Source of the DNA: Bimuria novae-zelandiae CBS 107.79
Lineage: Eukaryota > Ascomycota > Dothideomycetes > Pleosporales > Didymosphaeriaceae
DNA length: 64,000 bases
Assembly (NCBI GenBank): GCA_010015655.1
Contig: ML976700.1
Location: 109,364 to 173,363 of the forward strand
Reading direction: 5' to 3'
Shown here: positions 33,520 through 45,433 of the stretch, in pieces
Position numbering within the stretch: position 1 is the first letter of the stretch
Layout: each line of letters begins with the position of its first letter
Notes under the pieces: model-generated
Told to the model about the DNA's origin: nothing
The model's database searches: none
Seen by the model: the letters and a program-made list of their open reading frames with translations, nothing else
Translations under genes and position numbers: made by a program

Positions 33520-36271
33520 CTACGCCATGTACTTAATCTTTCCTGTCGCATCTGAGACACTTAGTGGTCTATCCCCCACGCCAGTGCCCCACGCGCTTTC
33601 TTCGCTTCCAAGAACTAACTCTAGAGTCCATCCGTTAGTGAAGAATTCATGTCCGATCCAGTTCTTTCTGTATTCTTCGCCATTGAGCTTAGCACTCTGG
33701 ACGTATATGTTCTTGTACGTCGCGTCAAAGTTCACATTTCTTATTGTCGCTGTTCTTTTCGTGACCGGCGAGGTGATGCTAACCGACTCAAAGAATGGTG
33801 GAATAATGAAGTAAACATTTTGGCCAGGGTTCGGAAAAAGACCTATGGTTGAGAACAAGGTGAAGGAAGCCATGGCGCCAGAGTCGTCGTTGCCAGGCAA
33901 ACCGGCAAGTGAAGAATTGAATCTGGAGGGGATGTCTGAAGATCATTAGGAGCAATTTATAAAATGCCGAACGAAGCGACTGACAGTAGTGTGCTCTCTT
34001 CGCGCTGAGCCCTGGCCGTCCGGCGTAGTGCGGCATGTACACCGTCAAGAAGACAGGTTCGTTGCCTATATCAGCAAGCCCGGACGTGTGAAAGAAGTCA
34101 AGTCGCTCCAAAAACGTTTCTTCACCGCCAAGTAGCTCGATGATCTCCGCGATATCATGTGGCACGAACTAGGAGGTGGTTTCAGTCGAGGATTTGAGTT
34201 TCCATTGCACGAGGTCATGTACTTACGAACATGTACTCCCACGCACTGCTTTCAAAAGTCTCGCTAGGATTGCTCGTAAGGGAACAGAATCCGGCGAGCG
34301 GGGAGCACGAGATAGGATCCTGATAGCCCCATGTGCCATTCAAGTACTTAGGCTGGTCGCAGTCAGTGTACAGTACATCATGCACGAAGCCTCAACCTAG
34401 AAACATACCTGGAAGAAGCCAGTGAAGCCCGTATCGATACCGTTGATAGCAGAAGTTTGATCGGCTTTGAAGAGATTCTGCCAGTTTCCAGCACGAGCGA
34501 GATACTTCGCGTACGTGTCTTTTCCAAGACCTTTCGCAAGAGTAGCGAGATTGAAGTCATTGTAGGAGTACTCCAGCGTTCGCGATATGCTTCTCGAATT
34601 GGTGCCAAATCCATTCGGATCGAAGTCAAGGTATGGTATGTAGTTGAGCCGCTTCCACGAGGCAAGTCCCCCGCGTCCCTCAATACTCCACTCCAATGAT
34701 TCGTTTTCTGCATCGTTGACTATGGCTTCATATGCGATATCCCAGTCGATTCCAGTGAGGTTCTTCACATAAGCATCAACAAGTACGTTGTCTGCATCGG
34801 AACCACCTTGTGTCCAGCCCTTGCAGGTACTCATACTACAGTCAGGTAGCCATCCGCGATGTTTGTATATATCCAGTAGGCTACGGACGATGCGTGACTG
34901 TTGAACAGGGTCCACTATCGTAAGGAAAGGCAGCTGTACTCGCCACATGTCCCAAAGGCAATAGAAGGAATCGAAATACGGCTCCGAAGACGTCCAATGC
35001 GGGTTCTCACCAGTATAATCCTGTGGCGATATCATGGTCCTGTACACCGCGCTCCAGAAGCTAACAAGCATGCTGTCGTTGACTCCACCAGCTTCAATGG
35101 ATATCGGGGACAGCTTTCTCCTCCACCCATCCTGCGCTTTTCGCACTAGACCTTCAAAATCGTATTTTGGCCCTGGAATCTCGTCTTCTGCGTTTTGGCA
35201 AGCCTGATCAGTGCTGATGAAACTGATACCCATCCGTGCCGAGATCGGTCCCGACACTGGCCCCTTGAACCGTACCCAGCCTCCAGCTTCGAGATAGAAC
35301 AAGTTGAAGCCGCGCGTTACGTAGAGATCTTTAGGCTCAGTCCCCGCTCGGTTGTTTACCCAGACACCGGAATCTTTGACTGTGCCACCACCCAAATCCA
35401 GACAGAAGTACGCGACATACGATCCAGCTCCGAAGCTCGGCAGGAAGGTTCCATTTCCCTTGATCCTTCTAACTTCTGCTCCTTCCTTTGCGTCAACACT
35501 GATTGAAGCATTCTGTCGGCTAGCCCATAGATCGGTAAGGTCCAGCATGATTACTGGGTCCGCAGTTCCGTTACTGGCTGTGCTGCCCTCGAAGTTGAAC
35601 TCGAAAAGAGCAGCATGCTCCGATACAGTCATATCGGTCTTAATTCCGTTTTCGAGAGTGACGCCGAAGTGTCCCGGTTCGGAAATAATCGAATCGGTTG
35701 TGTAGTTTGTAGCTCTTGCTCTTATAGGGAAACTGCAGGTATTGATATCACCGCTGGAGCATACTTGAGGGAATATAGGGAAATTGCCGAGACTAGGATT
35801 ACCGCCTGTTCCTGAATCGTGGAGAGCCGAGAAGCCGGTGATTTGCGATCCATCGGTCGAAAACCCGCCTGTATTTTCGCCATTCACGTCTGGAGAGGCT
35901 GCGGGAGAAATTAGTGATTGCGTCAAGCCTTTGCGTGAGAGTGTATGTACTATGTGAAACAGAAGCTGTTATCTGAGTACCAAGTCTCCATAAATTTAGA
36001 AGGAACAGTTAAGATTCTTTACAATGATTTGCTCGAAAACGCACCATTCTTACTGACCTTTCACCATACCGTACGGCAACGTGGCGCCGGCAAACACATT
36101 ACCTCCCGCCTGACTTCCAATGAGAGGATTGACATACTCTAATACATCGGATGCGTTCGCATGTCTCGCGAACCTGCTGCTACTGGCAGCTAGCGAAAAA
36201 GTGGCACAAAGAAACGCCAATCCGTTTAAGTATCGAAAACCAACCATAGCAACGGCTGTTCGGAAGTGCAC
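33520..36271 (-). CDS. Secreted glycoside hydrolase family 92 alpha-1,2-mannosidase
   Basis: Calcium-dependent exo-mannosidase acting on N-glycan or fungal mannan outside the cell. Exons 36271-36058, 35898-34409, 34352-34227, 34168-33985 and 33935-33520 give 809 residues, usual for the family. A hydrophobic signal peptide lies in residues 10-30. GH92 landmarks in order: YVNPLIGSQAGGNVFAGATL, PYGMVKASPDVNGENTGGFS, FSALHDSGTGG, FDSFYCLWDMWRVQLPFL, GWLPDCSMSTCKGWTQGGSD, RTLEYSYNDFNLATLAKGLG and GNDDSGAMASFTLFSTIGLF. All introns are phase-consistent. The stop lies only 90 bp from the end of the convergent dioxygenase gene. Confidence 0.95.
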
Positions 36272-36461
36272 TGCAAGGATTTTGGAGTGGATGGAAAGCC
36301 ATTGTGTATTTTTGAACGGCCAGTACTCGTTGTTGGACAGTACGACGTCACCCTCGATATAGCTCCTGCCTGATTGAGGAGTGGTACATTGCGGGGTAAC
36401 TGGGCCAGTGACCTCTAGCAGGGAATGTGCATGCTCGCTATCCCCCGCATGGCCAATATCG

Positions 36462-36479
36462 CCCGTACACGGGCCACAT
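36462..36479 (+). repeat. Left terminal repeat segment of the decayed element
   Basis: 18 bp, perfect inverse of 38658-38675. Confidence 0.9.
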
Positions 36480-36594
36480 GGAAATGGCCAATCAGGAGAG
36501 CTGCCAAGTGAACACCAAATCTGTATCGTGATGTTAGCAATTTCTGTTTACCAGCCAAAATACACCTTTTTTGAAATCGCCTGCACCTGTAAAC

Positions 36595-38548
36595 ATGCTA
36601 AAAGCTGCTAGCCCACTTAGTAATAACCCTAACTTCGTAAAATACACGAAATACAGCAAATCTAACACTAAAAAGCCTAATTTGCTAGCAAATCCGCCAC
36701 CCGATTAGAAACCTCTTAACGTTAGTAATCTACGTATTTTTAGAGAGGCTAACCTACCTAAAGGTGTTAATTGTGGCAATCTAATTGCCTTGTTCGATTT
36801 ATACTTCTCCGCTGACGTTATGGACCGTATAGCACACTATACAAATCAGCATGCTGAGGCGCTCCGCGCAGCGACGCCCGGCAGCTACCGCAGCTGGAAA
36901 CCGACGTCTCCAATAGAGCTGTATACGTACTTTGCAATCGTTGTTTATATGGGCGTCCACCGGGAGCCCTCGTTGGCGGAGTACTGGGAGAAGGGCCACC
37001 GGAACGCTCCTACACACAAAATCAACGACTTCATGTCCCGCCAGCGCTGGCAGCAGCTAGATCGATACCTGTATTGTACTGAGGTGGAGCAGAGCTTTTG
37101 CTCCCCGTTTGGCCGCGTCTGGGATCTCTCTTAGCTGCTCCGCGAGCGCTCGCTACTGTACTGGACGCCTAGCAAGCACCTCTGCGTTGACGAGGCGATT
37201 GCGAGATTTACTGGACGCGCGTTAAAAAAAGTAATAATTAAGACAAAGCTTACACCTAAGGGCTACAAGATCTGGTGTTTAGCAAACAATAGGGTAATAC
37301 TTAACTAGCTTTTTTATGCCCGCGGTAGAGGACCTATTAATTTAATTAAAATCGCTAACGCTGACGCTGCTAGCAGGTCTTTAACTCTAATAGAGCTTGT
37401 CCCCGTTACTCTCGTACTCGCCGAGGACGACGCTAGAGAAAGGCTTTTTCTAGCCGGCCGTTATATTATCTGGGATAACAACCTTTTTAACACGATACCC
37501 ATGCTTAAATACCTTAGATCTAAAGGCGTCGGCTGCGCCGGGACTGTCAGGACAACAAAGACAACGATAGAGGAGATCTTCGAGCAGGCCGCGGAGGCAG
37601 AACTTTAAACAAGCAGCGCACCTATCGCCCACAAAAAGCTGTCCAAAGAGCGCTTCAACGGTGATCTTGTGCGGCTGAAAACACACGCTCGGCAGTCCTT
37701 AAAGTGGGGAGAAATACGCTGGGCGCTGTCAGCGTCAAAAAAAGTACTAGAGGCAGCCTAGAGAGATAATCAGGTCGTGCTTTTCGCCAGTACAGTTGCA
37801 GATCGTGAGTATTGACGTCATCTCTTGGCATGGTGTTGACTTTTACACAGCTGCTCAGTACGTCGAAAAGCTCTGTTAACGCTCCAAAATAGCATTAAAT
37901 AATAAGAAGATCTTTGAGGACGCCTTTAGCAACAAGGCTGTTAAGTTACTAGGGATACCAACAATAATAGACGATTACAATACCCATAAAAGCGAGGTTA
38001 ATCGATTTAATTAGTGTAAAAGCTACTACTTTGTCTAGCAGGCTAAACGGCGTACTTAGCGTCCTCTGCTCTACTTCCTAATTAATCTGGCACTAAACAA
38101 CGCCTACAGGCTGTCATCGTACTCGTCTCGGGCGTCAGCAAAAAAGGCGGGTCACAAAGACTTCCTCTATGAGCTTATAGAGCAGCTTTTCGACCGGGGC
38201 AGCCGCCTATGTAGAGGCTCGAAGAAACGTTAACAACCTAACGACGTTGTTATTAACGCAGAGAGCCCTTATAGGTTAGTATATATGGCAGCAGAAGCAA
38301 GGACCTGTGTACTTTGTGCGGTAGCTGGACGTAAAGTTAACAGCTCCCGGCGTCAAAGGCCACCTTTACAAGCTACTTCAGGCAACTCTCATGGACGTCA
38401 GCGTCCTCCGCGTACTCAATTTGGCTGCAATCTCTGCAGGCTGCCTTTGTGTAGGCCAGAAGTACGCCCCGAGTGCTGGCAGGAGCACCTACAAAGGCTA
38501 CAAACAGTTGCAACAATAGACGCAACAACAAGCTCAAGTATCAAGTAA
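36595..38548 (+). pseudogene. piggyBac-like transposase pseudogene
   Basis: Collinear with the transposase at 11492-13470, including GWKPTSPxELYTYFAIVVYM-like sequence, LCVDEAIARFTGR, the region matching WDDNLFNTIPML (here IIWDNNLFNTIPML) and the Cys-rich end CRPEVRPECWQEHL. Many stops from C-to-T or G-to-A changes interrupt it (for example the TAG in a WDLS-TAG-LL context near 37134, TAG at 37308 and TAA at 37608). The segment 36800-37130 stays open and GC-rich, so decay is patchy. Confidence 0.9.
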
Positions 38549-38657
38549 ATTCAAACAAGCACCGTCAGATATCTGGCGGCCATACAAATCTACATACAAA
38601 TCTGATATCCTTTGGTGTTCGTCCTATCTCGGAGCAATCGTCCGATTGGCTAATTTG

Positions 38658-38675
38658 ATGTGGCCCGTGTACGGG
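38658..38675 (-). repeat. Right terminal repeat segment of the decayed element
   Basis: 18 bp, inverse of 36462-36479; abuts the assembly gap. Confidence 0.9.
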
Positions 38676-39525
38676 NNNNNNNNNNNNNNNNNNNNNNNNN
38701 NNNNNNNNNNNNNNNNNNNNNNNNNNNNNNNNNNNNNNNNNNNNNNNNNNNNNNNNNNNNNNNNNNNNNNNNNNNNNNNNNNNNNNNNNNNNNNNNNNNN
38801 NNNNNNNNNNNNNNNNNNNNNNNNNNNNNNNNNNNNNNNNNNNNNNNNNNNNNNNNNNNNNNNNNNNNNNNNNNNNNNNNNNNNNNNNNNNNNNNNNNNN
38901 NNNNNNNNNNNNNNNNNNNNNNNNNNNNNNNNNNNNNNNNNNNNNNNNNNNNNNNNNNNNNNNNNNNNNNNNNNNNNNNNNNNNNNNNNNNNNNNNNNNN
39001 NNNNNNNNNNNNNNNNNNNNNNNNNNNNNNNNNNNNNNNNNNNNNNNNNNNNNNNNNNNNNNNNNNNNNNNNNNNNNNNNNNNNNNNNNNNNNNNNNNNN
39101 NNNNNNNNNNNNNNNNNNNNNNNNNNNNNNNNNNNNNNNNNNNNNNNNNNNNNNNNNNNNNNNNNNNNNNNNNNNNNNNNNNNNNNNNNNNNNNNNNNNN
39201 NNNNNNNNNNNNNNNNNNNNNNNNNNNNNNNNNNNNNNNNNNNNNNNNNNNNNNNNNNNNNNNNNNNNNNNNNNNNNNNNNNNNNNNNNNNNNNNNNNNN
39301 NNNNNNNNNNNNNNNNNNNNNNNNNNNNNNNNNNNNNNNNNNNNNNNNNNNNNNNNNNNNNNNNNNNNNNNNNNNNNNNNNNNNNNNNNNNNNNNNNNNN
39401 NNNNNNNNNNNNNNNNNNNNNNNNNNNNNNNNNNNNNNNNNNNNNNNNNNNNNNNNNNNNNNNNNNNNNNNNNNNNNNNNNNNNNNNNNNNNNNNNNNNN
39501 NNNNNNNNNNNNNNNNNNNNNNNNN
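38676..39525. other. Assembly gap, 850 N
   Basis: Unresolved sequence between two decayed transposons. It probably contains the right end of the piggyBac-like element and the C-terminal part of the Tc1-like transposase. The true length is unknown. Confidence 0.99.
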
Positions 39526-40110
39526 GCTCTGCGTATTGCTTGCGATTTGCTGCTGTCGCCTTATTAACCCAGCCCTTCTTACAGGCAATACACTTGCGAT
39601 AGTTAAGGGTTCCTATAGCTTTCTTAATTATACGCGCAGAGACGTTAAGCCCTAATTTATAAGTAAGAGTTTCTTAGCTTATAGAGCGCCCCTCGCAGTT
39701 AAGGTCCTCTACTAATTAATTAAGTTTATGTAGCTCTGCAGGTAATATTAATAAAGGGCGCCCTCGAGTCTCTGTATAAGTAGAATTAACACTAAGTCGC
39801 CGGCGATCGCGCCCACTGCGTAGGATCTCCTATCCACGAGCTTTACTAACTCCAAATTATTTAAATATAAGAGCTTTCTAGCCCTTAATGCCCTTCGCGT
39901 CGAGGTACTCGCAGGCGCTAATAATACAATTCTTCTTTAGCGTATCATGGTGTTTATAGCTAGAGTAGCTATTCTAACTAAGACGAATTAATTAAGCCCG
40001 CGTAGTAGGCATACCGATTATTAGTTGTCTTAATAATAGTAGTAAATAAGGTGGTGGGTGAGACGCGTCGCAATCCTTGGCACTGAGTCTCGCTTATTTT
40101 GTCACCCGCG
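39526..40110 (-). pseudogene. Tc1/mariner-type transposase relic, N-terminal part
   Basis: The reverse strand, read through several stops, gives CIISACEYLDAKGIKG, FGVSKARG, ETRGRPLLILPAELHKLNQ, GLNVSARIIKKAIGTLNYRK and CIACKKGWVNKATAANRKQ. This is the helix-turn-helix N-terminal half of the fungal Tc1-like transposases. Stops (TAA and TAG for Gln and Trp codons) and TA-rich sequence indicate RIP. The catalytic half would lie in the assembly gap. Confidence 0.82.
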
Positions 40111-41497
40111 TGGCGTCATATGATATTAACGTGCTAGTCAGCCATGTGGAGCTGCGTAATTAAATGAATCGGTTCCAAAGTAAAAAAAATTACCGTTGAG
40201 TCGTTGCCGAACGGGCAACCACGGACGCACTCCCCTGCCAAGTTGAACCCTCGCCGTTACCTGTGCCAATCATTTTCGGAAATAACAGCCACGAACCAGC
40301 AAGTCGCGCTTATCGATAATTATATTAGTTCCGCAGGCTTAAATGTTAGCTGAGGGAAGGTCGAGAGCGATAATAAGCCTCTCTTTAAGCTTCTCCCTAT
40401 TTCGCAAGGGAACATGCACCGTTTAGGGCCCAATTGTTGAACGAGGAGACTATCAGAGATGGGTTGAATCTTGGAGATGCGCGTGGAGCTTGAAAAGCGC
40501 GACGACAGGTGCCACGCCGTCACGTCGAGCAACCAGAGGCCGAAGCAACGGGATATAGCGGCCCGCAAGGTCGCCTTACATAACATTCGAGGTGCACCAA
40601 TCAATCCCAGACTTTCTGAGATTATTGGCAAGCCCGTACAAAAATTTACAGGTAGTCAATTGTCTAGAGGTATTTGCTCTCAAAACGTGCGATGCAACGA
40701 ACGGAAATCGAGTTTTTTCTGGTGACGCCTGGCCCGAGTCGTCTGGTGAAGGATGTGAGGATTGATGCCCTGTGTTTTTGAGAATTGTAGCGCGGTAATT
40801 CGCTCTGGCTTTCGTGTCTAGTAGAGAAGTTGGATGTTGATGGTTTCTTGAAGGATTACAAGATATTCATTCGCTTTCATCTTAATGTTACTATGGCATA
40901 TGTATTAGCACCAGTAGAGTATAGCAAAATTAAGCGCCCTTTCCATTATCGATCAAATTCATAGGAGCTCATCAACCTATGCTTGGGCAAATATCATACT
41001 TGGTTCACCCGTTACCTACTTCCGTTCATGGGATGAATTTTCCAAGTCGTTCCCAAATGCTTTTCGAGCTGACCCTGAAAGGTCCTGCGTTGGGGGCTGA
41101 TGATGCGGGATTTGGGGTGATATCAGCTCATCGCAGCGGCTTTGCGGTGTTGTTGTCGCCCCTGCCACGCTATGCACCCGAACATGCCTGGAGACTGTGC
41201 CGCTTTAACGGCGACGGTCATGACTGCATTTTTCCGAAAAGATTCGTTGCGGCGCGGACGCTGACAGCAGGGATTGGGGGCGAGATTGATCATGCATCTA
41301 CGCTGTACAACAGGTTCAATTTCAAACACGGCTGTAGCAGTCGAAATTCCTGTTGAAATACCTTATCACATTTTGTCATTCCTGTTCCAACTGCTGCTCA
41401 TCGGCGCGGGTGTTCAGGTCTCTCTTCCTTCTTGAACCGAACTGCCCCCTTGCTTCTTCTCGTCACTCCTCCCATCTCACCAGTTCTACTTCTTACA
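40111..41497. other. Intergenic
   Basis: Normal base composition resumes by about 40150. Two open frames (minus 40631-40320, plus 40979-41356) have no recognisable family or domain. The last 100 bp are CT-rich promoter-like sequence for the monooxygenase. Confidence 0.45.
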
Positions 41498-43460
41498 ATG
41501 ACCCCACACTCGACGGCGGCTAACATGGTAGCTACAGACCATGGTTACCACGACGAAGAGATCACCGGCGTGGATGCACTGCAGGTGCAGAAGCGCTATG
41601 GTGAAGAGCGCGCGAAGCGACTGCGTGACGAAGGCTACAGTCAGTTCGTGGACATTTCACTCAACGAAAAGTTCAAGTCCTTCATTGATGACCCATGTGT
41701 CGACGAGAGCGTTGTCAAAGATGCGAAAGCCATGTTTCCGGACAACCGCTGTCAGTTCCTCATCCTCGGCGGCGGCTTCGGAGGTTTACTGTATGCGATC
41801 CATATGATCAAGGCCGGTACACGTTCTGAAGACATTCGGATCGTTGACAGCGCGGGCGGATTCGGAGGCACCTGGTATTGGAACCGTTATCCGGGGCTTT
41901 CGTGTGACATTGAGAGTTACATGTATCTACCCCTGCTAAAGGAGACTGGATACATACCACGCCATCGTTACTCCGAAGGAGAGGAGATCCGCACATATGC
42001 CAATTTGCTCGCACAGAAGTGGGGGATTACCGAAAGCGCAGTCTTTCAGACTCAAGCCCAAAAGTTAGTCTGGGATGAGACAGCAAAAGAATGGCAGATT
42101 GAGCTCAAGCAACAGCGCAGCGGTAAGGAACCGCAGATTCTGAACATCTGCGCGCCATTCGTTGCAGTCTCCAACGGAGTGCTTAATTGGGCGAAGATAC
42201 CTGGCATACCTGGTGTTTTGGACTACAAGGGCGACGTGTTCCATACTGCACGCTGGAACTATGCTCTCACAGGCGGATCACCGACTGACCCATCGCTTAC
42301 CAAACTGTAAGATAAACGAGTCGCTATCATTGGCACAGGAGCGACCGCTACCCAGACTGTGCCGCATGTTGCACGCTGGGCAAAGCACTTGTATGTCGTT
42401 CAGCGTACACCGGCGTCGTTGGCCCAACGCGAGCAGCGCGAGACAGACCCAGAGTGGTTTCGCAAGTCTGTGGCGTCTTCGAAAGGATGGCAACGCGGGC
42501 GCTTGAGGAACTTTCATCAACATTTCACACTCGAACAACCGCCCGCTATCAACATGGTAGATGATGAGTGGATGCGTGGCCCCGGTATTGTCGGTCTTGC
42601 AGGCAACCCCGCTGGGCCAAAGACCGTGGAGGAAATTCCCTCAGGAAATCCCCTCTTACTTGGAGAAACTGCAGAACATCGACTTGCCAAGACTGGAGAG
42701 TATTCGAAAGCGTGTGGAGGATGAGGTAAGCGACCCGGCCGTGGCCGAAGTGCTCAAGCCATGGTACCCTTCCTGGTGCAAACGTCCACTCTTTCATGAC
42801 GAATATCTGTCGACGTTCAACCGAGAGAATATCACCATCGTCGACACGGAAGGGAAAGGAACCGACAGCCTAACCACCGACTCGATTGTTGTAGGCGATC
42901 AGTCTTATCCCGTCGACATCGTCATCTTTGCTACCGGCTTTCGTCCACCTTTCATAGGGTCGCCCGCGGAAAAGGCTAACGTCAGTATCGTGGGCCGGAA
43001 CGACATCTCCATGAGCGAAGAATGGGCACGCAACGGACCATCGACATTGCATGGTGTACTGGATCACAATTTTCCCAACCTCTTCCTCTCTGGACCATGG
43101 CAAGCTTCGAACAGCCCCAACTATGCATACACCCCAGACTTTATGGCGAAGCATTCAGCGAACATCTTCGCGGAGGCCAAGCGTCGAGCCGACGGGAAGC
43201 CTTTCACCGTGACCGTCACCAAGGCTGCCGCTGAGGATTGGGCCATGCAAATGATAATGCACTCGTTTCCTGGTGCAGCCGTCCTCGGCTGTACACCAGG
43301 CTATATCAACATCGAAGGGCAACTCGATCGTGCGCCCCCTGAACAGCAGATGATCATGGCGCGCTCTGGTGTTTGGGGCCATGGCTTCGAAAGCTATGCC
43401 CGGGCTGTGGAAGAGTGGTACGAAAAGGGCAATTGGCAGGATATCGAGGTGGAGACCTAA
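41498..43460 (+). pseudogene. Baeyer-Villiger flavin monooxygenase, broken by a stop and a 13-bp tandem duplication
   Basis: FAD/NADPH monooxygenase that would turn ketones (steroid- or cyclic-ketone-like) into esters. N-terminal FAD site ILGGGFGGLLYAIHM, then GGFGGTWYWNRYPGLSCDIE, the BVMO fingerprint YKGDVFHTARWNY, the NADPH site VAIIGTGATATQ and the C-terminal half IVIFATGFRPPFIG. Two lesions: TAA at 42308-42310, just before the NADPH Rossmann strand in an otherwise conserved frame; and an imperfect 13-bp direct duplication (GGAAATTCCCTCA then GGAAATCCCCTCT, 42631-42656), which shifts the frame so that the rest lies in another frame (EEIPS to YLEKLQNIDL). Splicing at 42308 would delete the GxGxxA motif, so no intron rescues it. 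Single exon. Confidence 0.88.
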
Positions 43461-45433
43461 AATCCATGTCATAACTCGTAGCTCAAAATTAATTCGAGGA
43501 TACTGCTTTGGCACATACTCCTCCTTTGCTTCCGGTCCCCTAAAGAAATTCGCTAAACATCATGTTAGTCATATATCGGAGGAGGGCGATTCTGAGTTCT
43601 GACGTATGCATCGACCCCGCTCCAGACATTCCGTGCTGCTGTGCGACCACTCACCCGTTGCCCAATGCATGCAACCCTCCACAAGGTTTACAATCCTATA
43701 GTGCAACCCAACTGTATCCATGCAAGTTAAGCATGCCCAACATGGATTTCCACATAATTTTATCGGGAAACTCGAAGCACTCGATAACACAAGAGACCGT
43801 ACTGTAACGTCGTTTGAATGGCACCAAGATGTGCAGAGGTTGGTCTTGCTCGACTTGCAGACGCTACGCTTGTCGGACCCACATGTGACTTCGTGACCGC
43901 GCTTTCTGTGCCGTCGCTAATTATATCCCGTTCCTATCATCGACAACGTTAAGCGTACGATTCCTAGGCGGCAGCTGCGTTACGCTTCTAGAAGAGGTAT
44001 GTAGCAATGATTTCGTATAGCAATGCCCGTCTTACCCCGGCTCCGACTTATCTGCATTGAAAGCAGCATGTTTTCTGCAACCATCCGCCTGCAAAGATGA
44101 TGGGCATGTGGTTGCCTGGAGCTGTAGCCAGTGAATGTACCAGCTGCTTGTGGTTGTGACCGTTGGCGTTGAGAATGGCGTGTCTTGTCCCTCCATAAGC
44201 CTCATTGTACGCGTCTATGCTATCGCTCGCTCCGAGCGCCTTGTCAGTCACAGAACTGGTGGTTTTGGTGATGACATTGAGCTGCACCCGAAGTGGAGCA
44301 TGGTCTCCTGCGGGCCGGGGCTTCCTGCCGTGACAATCGATGCCAGGGATCCCAACAGCGCCCCTACTGTACGCTTGAAATGATACCAGGTTAGAAGCCA
44401 CCAAGATCCAATCTTCACCCCAAAAAAGTCGACGTCGGACCGCGCTGTGGTGGTACCTCGGTCGAACGATAGGCTCCTGTGGACGGAGGAACCCTAGGGA
44501 CTCCGTAGCAACACGATGATAGTGACAACAACATCTCGTATCGAAACCAGATATAGTAGCAACAGCGGCAGCACGTGCGGCCAGCGGGCTAGCGAGAGTC
44601 CGGCAGTGAGGGAGCGTTGAGCCGTTCACTAGGAACGGTCTAGCCTGCTTGGCGATGTTCAACGATCGCCCAGTTGCCTGCAAGTAAATTGATCCCGAGA
44701 ACCAACTTTGCCTGCAACTGCATCACCGACGCGTACCGACGTGACGGATGTGCAGTGTTGCTCTTCAGCTCGAGATATTATTAATTCGTGCTGATCTCCC
44801 AAAGTCCATAAATGACCTCATTTGTTCACCGCGCGCCCTTCGTGGATGTGGAGGCTTGCCACTACGCATCCTATCACGCCCATCTTCCAGAGCTTGGCAA
44901 AGCTTGACAATTCGGGGAGCGCAAAAATAGCCTGTGACAGTCGGGCTTGAGGGGCGCCTACTGAAACTGCTATCCTGTTGCACAGTGACACTTTTAACAG
45001 CAGAAATACGATTGCAAGTTTGAATATAGGAGCAGAAAGATGCTTAGGGTAGCAGCCTCGAGTGCTGCCTCTCCCGTAGTGCACGTTGGCGTGCTGCGAG
45101 TTCACGCAAAATCGACTCAGCCTTCACAACCGCTACGTCGGTTGCGTTCCGGTGAGCTTGCTCCCGTGCTAAAGACCCCCAGGCCCATCGCGCGGCCGAC
45201 AAGTTTGGGACAGAAAGGCTCCCATTCGCCGGGATACGAGCAAGGCTGTGACTCAGCTGCCATACACTTCATTTCCCCTAATCAAGCGAGAACCACGCAC
45301 CCCGTCGTGGAGTCTCCACGTCTCCAGTCTAAGCCCCCGAGTTCGTTTACTAGCCGGCGTATCTTACCCGTGCGGGTTGTATATATCCCACTGGAGAAGG
45401 GTGTATGCGGCCTTACGCAAGTTGAGATCTTCC
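43461..45433. other. Intergenic, 2 kb
   Basis: No family recognised. A minus-strand open frame at 44683-44048 (211 codons) and plus frames near 45040-45456 have no domain or signal and probably are chance. The sequence is of normal composition, so a fast-evolving or decayed gene cannot be excluded. Confidence 0.4.

Larger units (their letters stand above)
36439..38675 (+). mobile_element. RIP-decayed piggyBac-like element, right end lost in assembly gap
   Basis: Second member of the group at 11347-13620. The left end again begins TATCCCCCGCA. The inner terminal repeat CCCGTACACGGGCCACAT (36462-36479) has its exact inverse at 38658-38675, directly before the run of N. The last 23 bp or so of the right end therefore lie inside the gap. 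Subterminal and coding sequence aligns with the intact copy but is different enough to be a separate lineage. Confidence 0.88.

Noticed and set aside
40979..41356. 125-codon plus-strand open frame upstream of the monooxygenase
   Set aside because: No similarity and overlaps probable promoter.
42308..42343. 36-bp intron (GTAAGA...ACAG) removing the monooxygenase stop
   Set aside because: It would delete the GTGATA NADPH-binding motif that reads perfectly in frame after the stop.
44048..44683. 211-codon minus-strand open frame between the monooxygenase and the Zn2Cys6 gene
   Set aside because: No domain, signal peptide or recognisable segment; composition looks like chance open frame. Kept only as a note in the intergenic entry.
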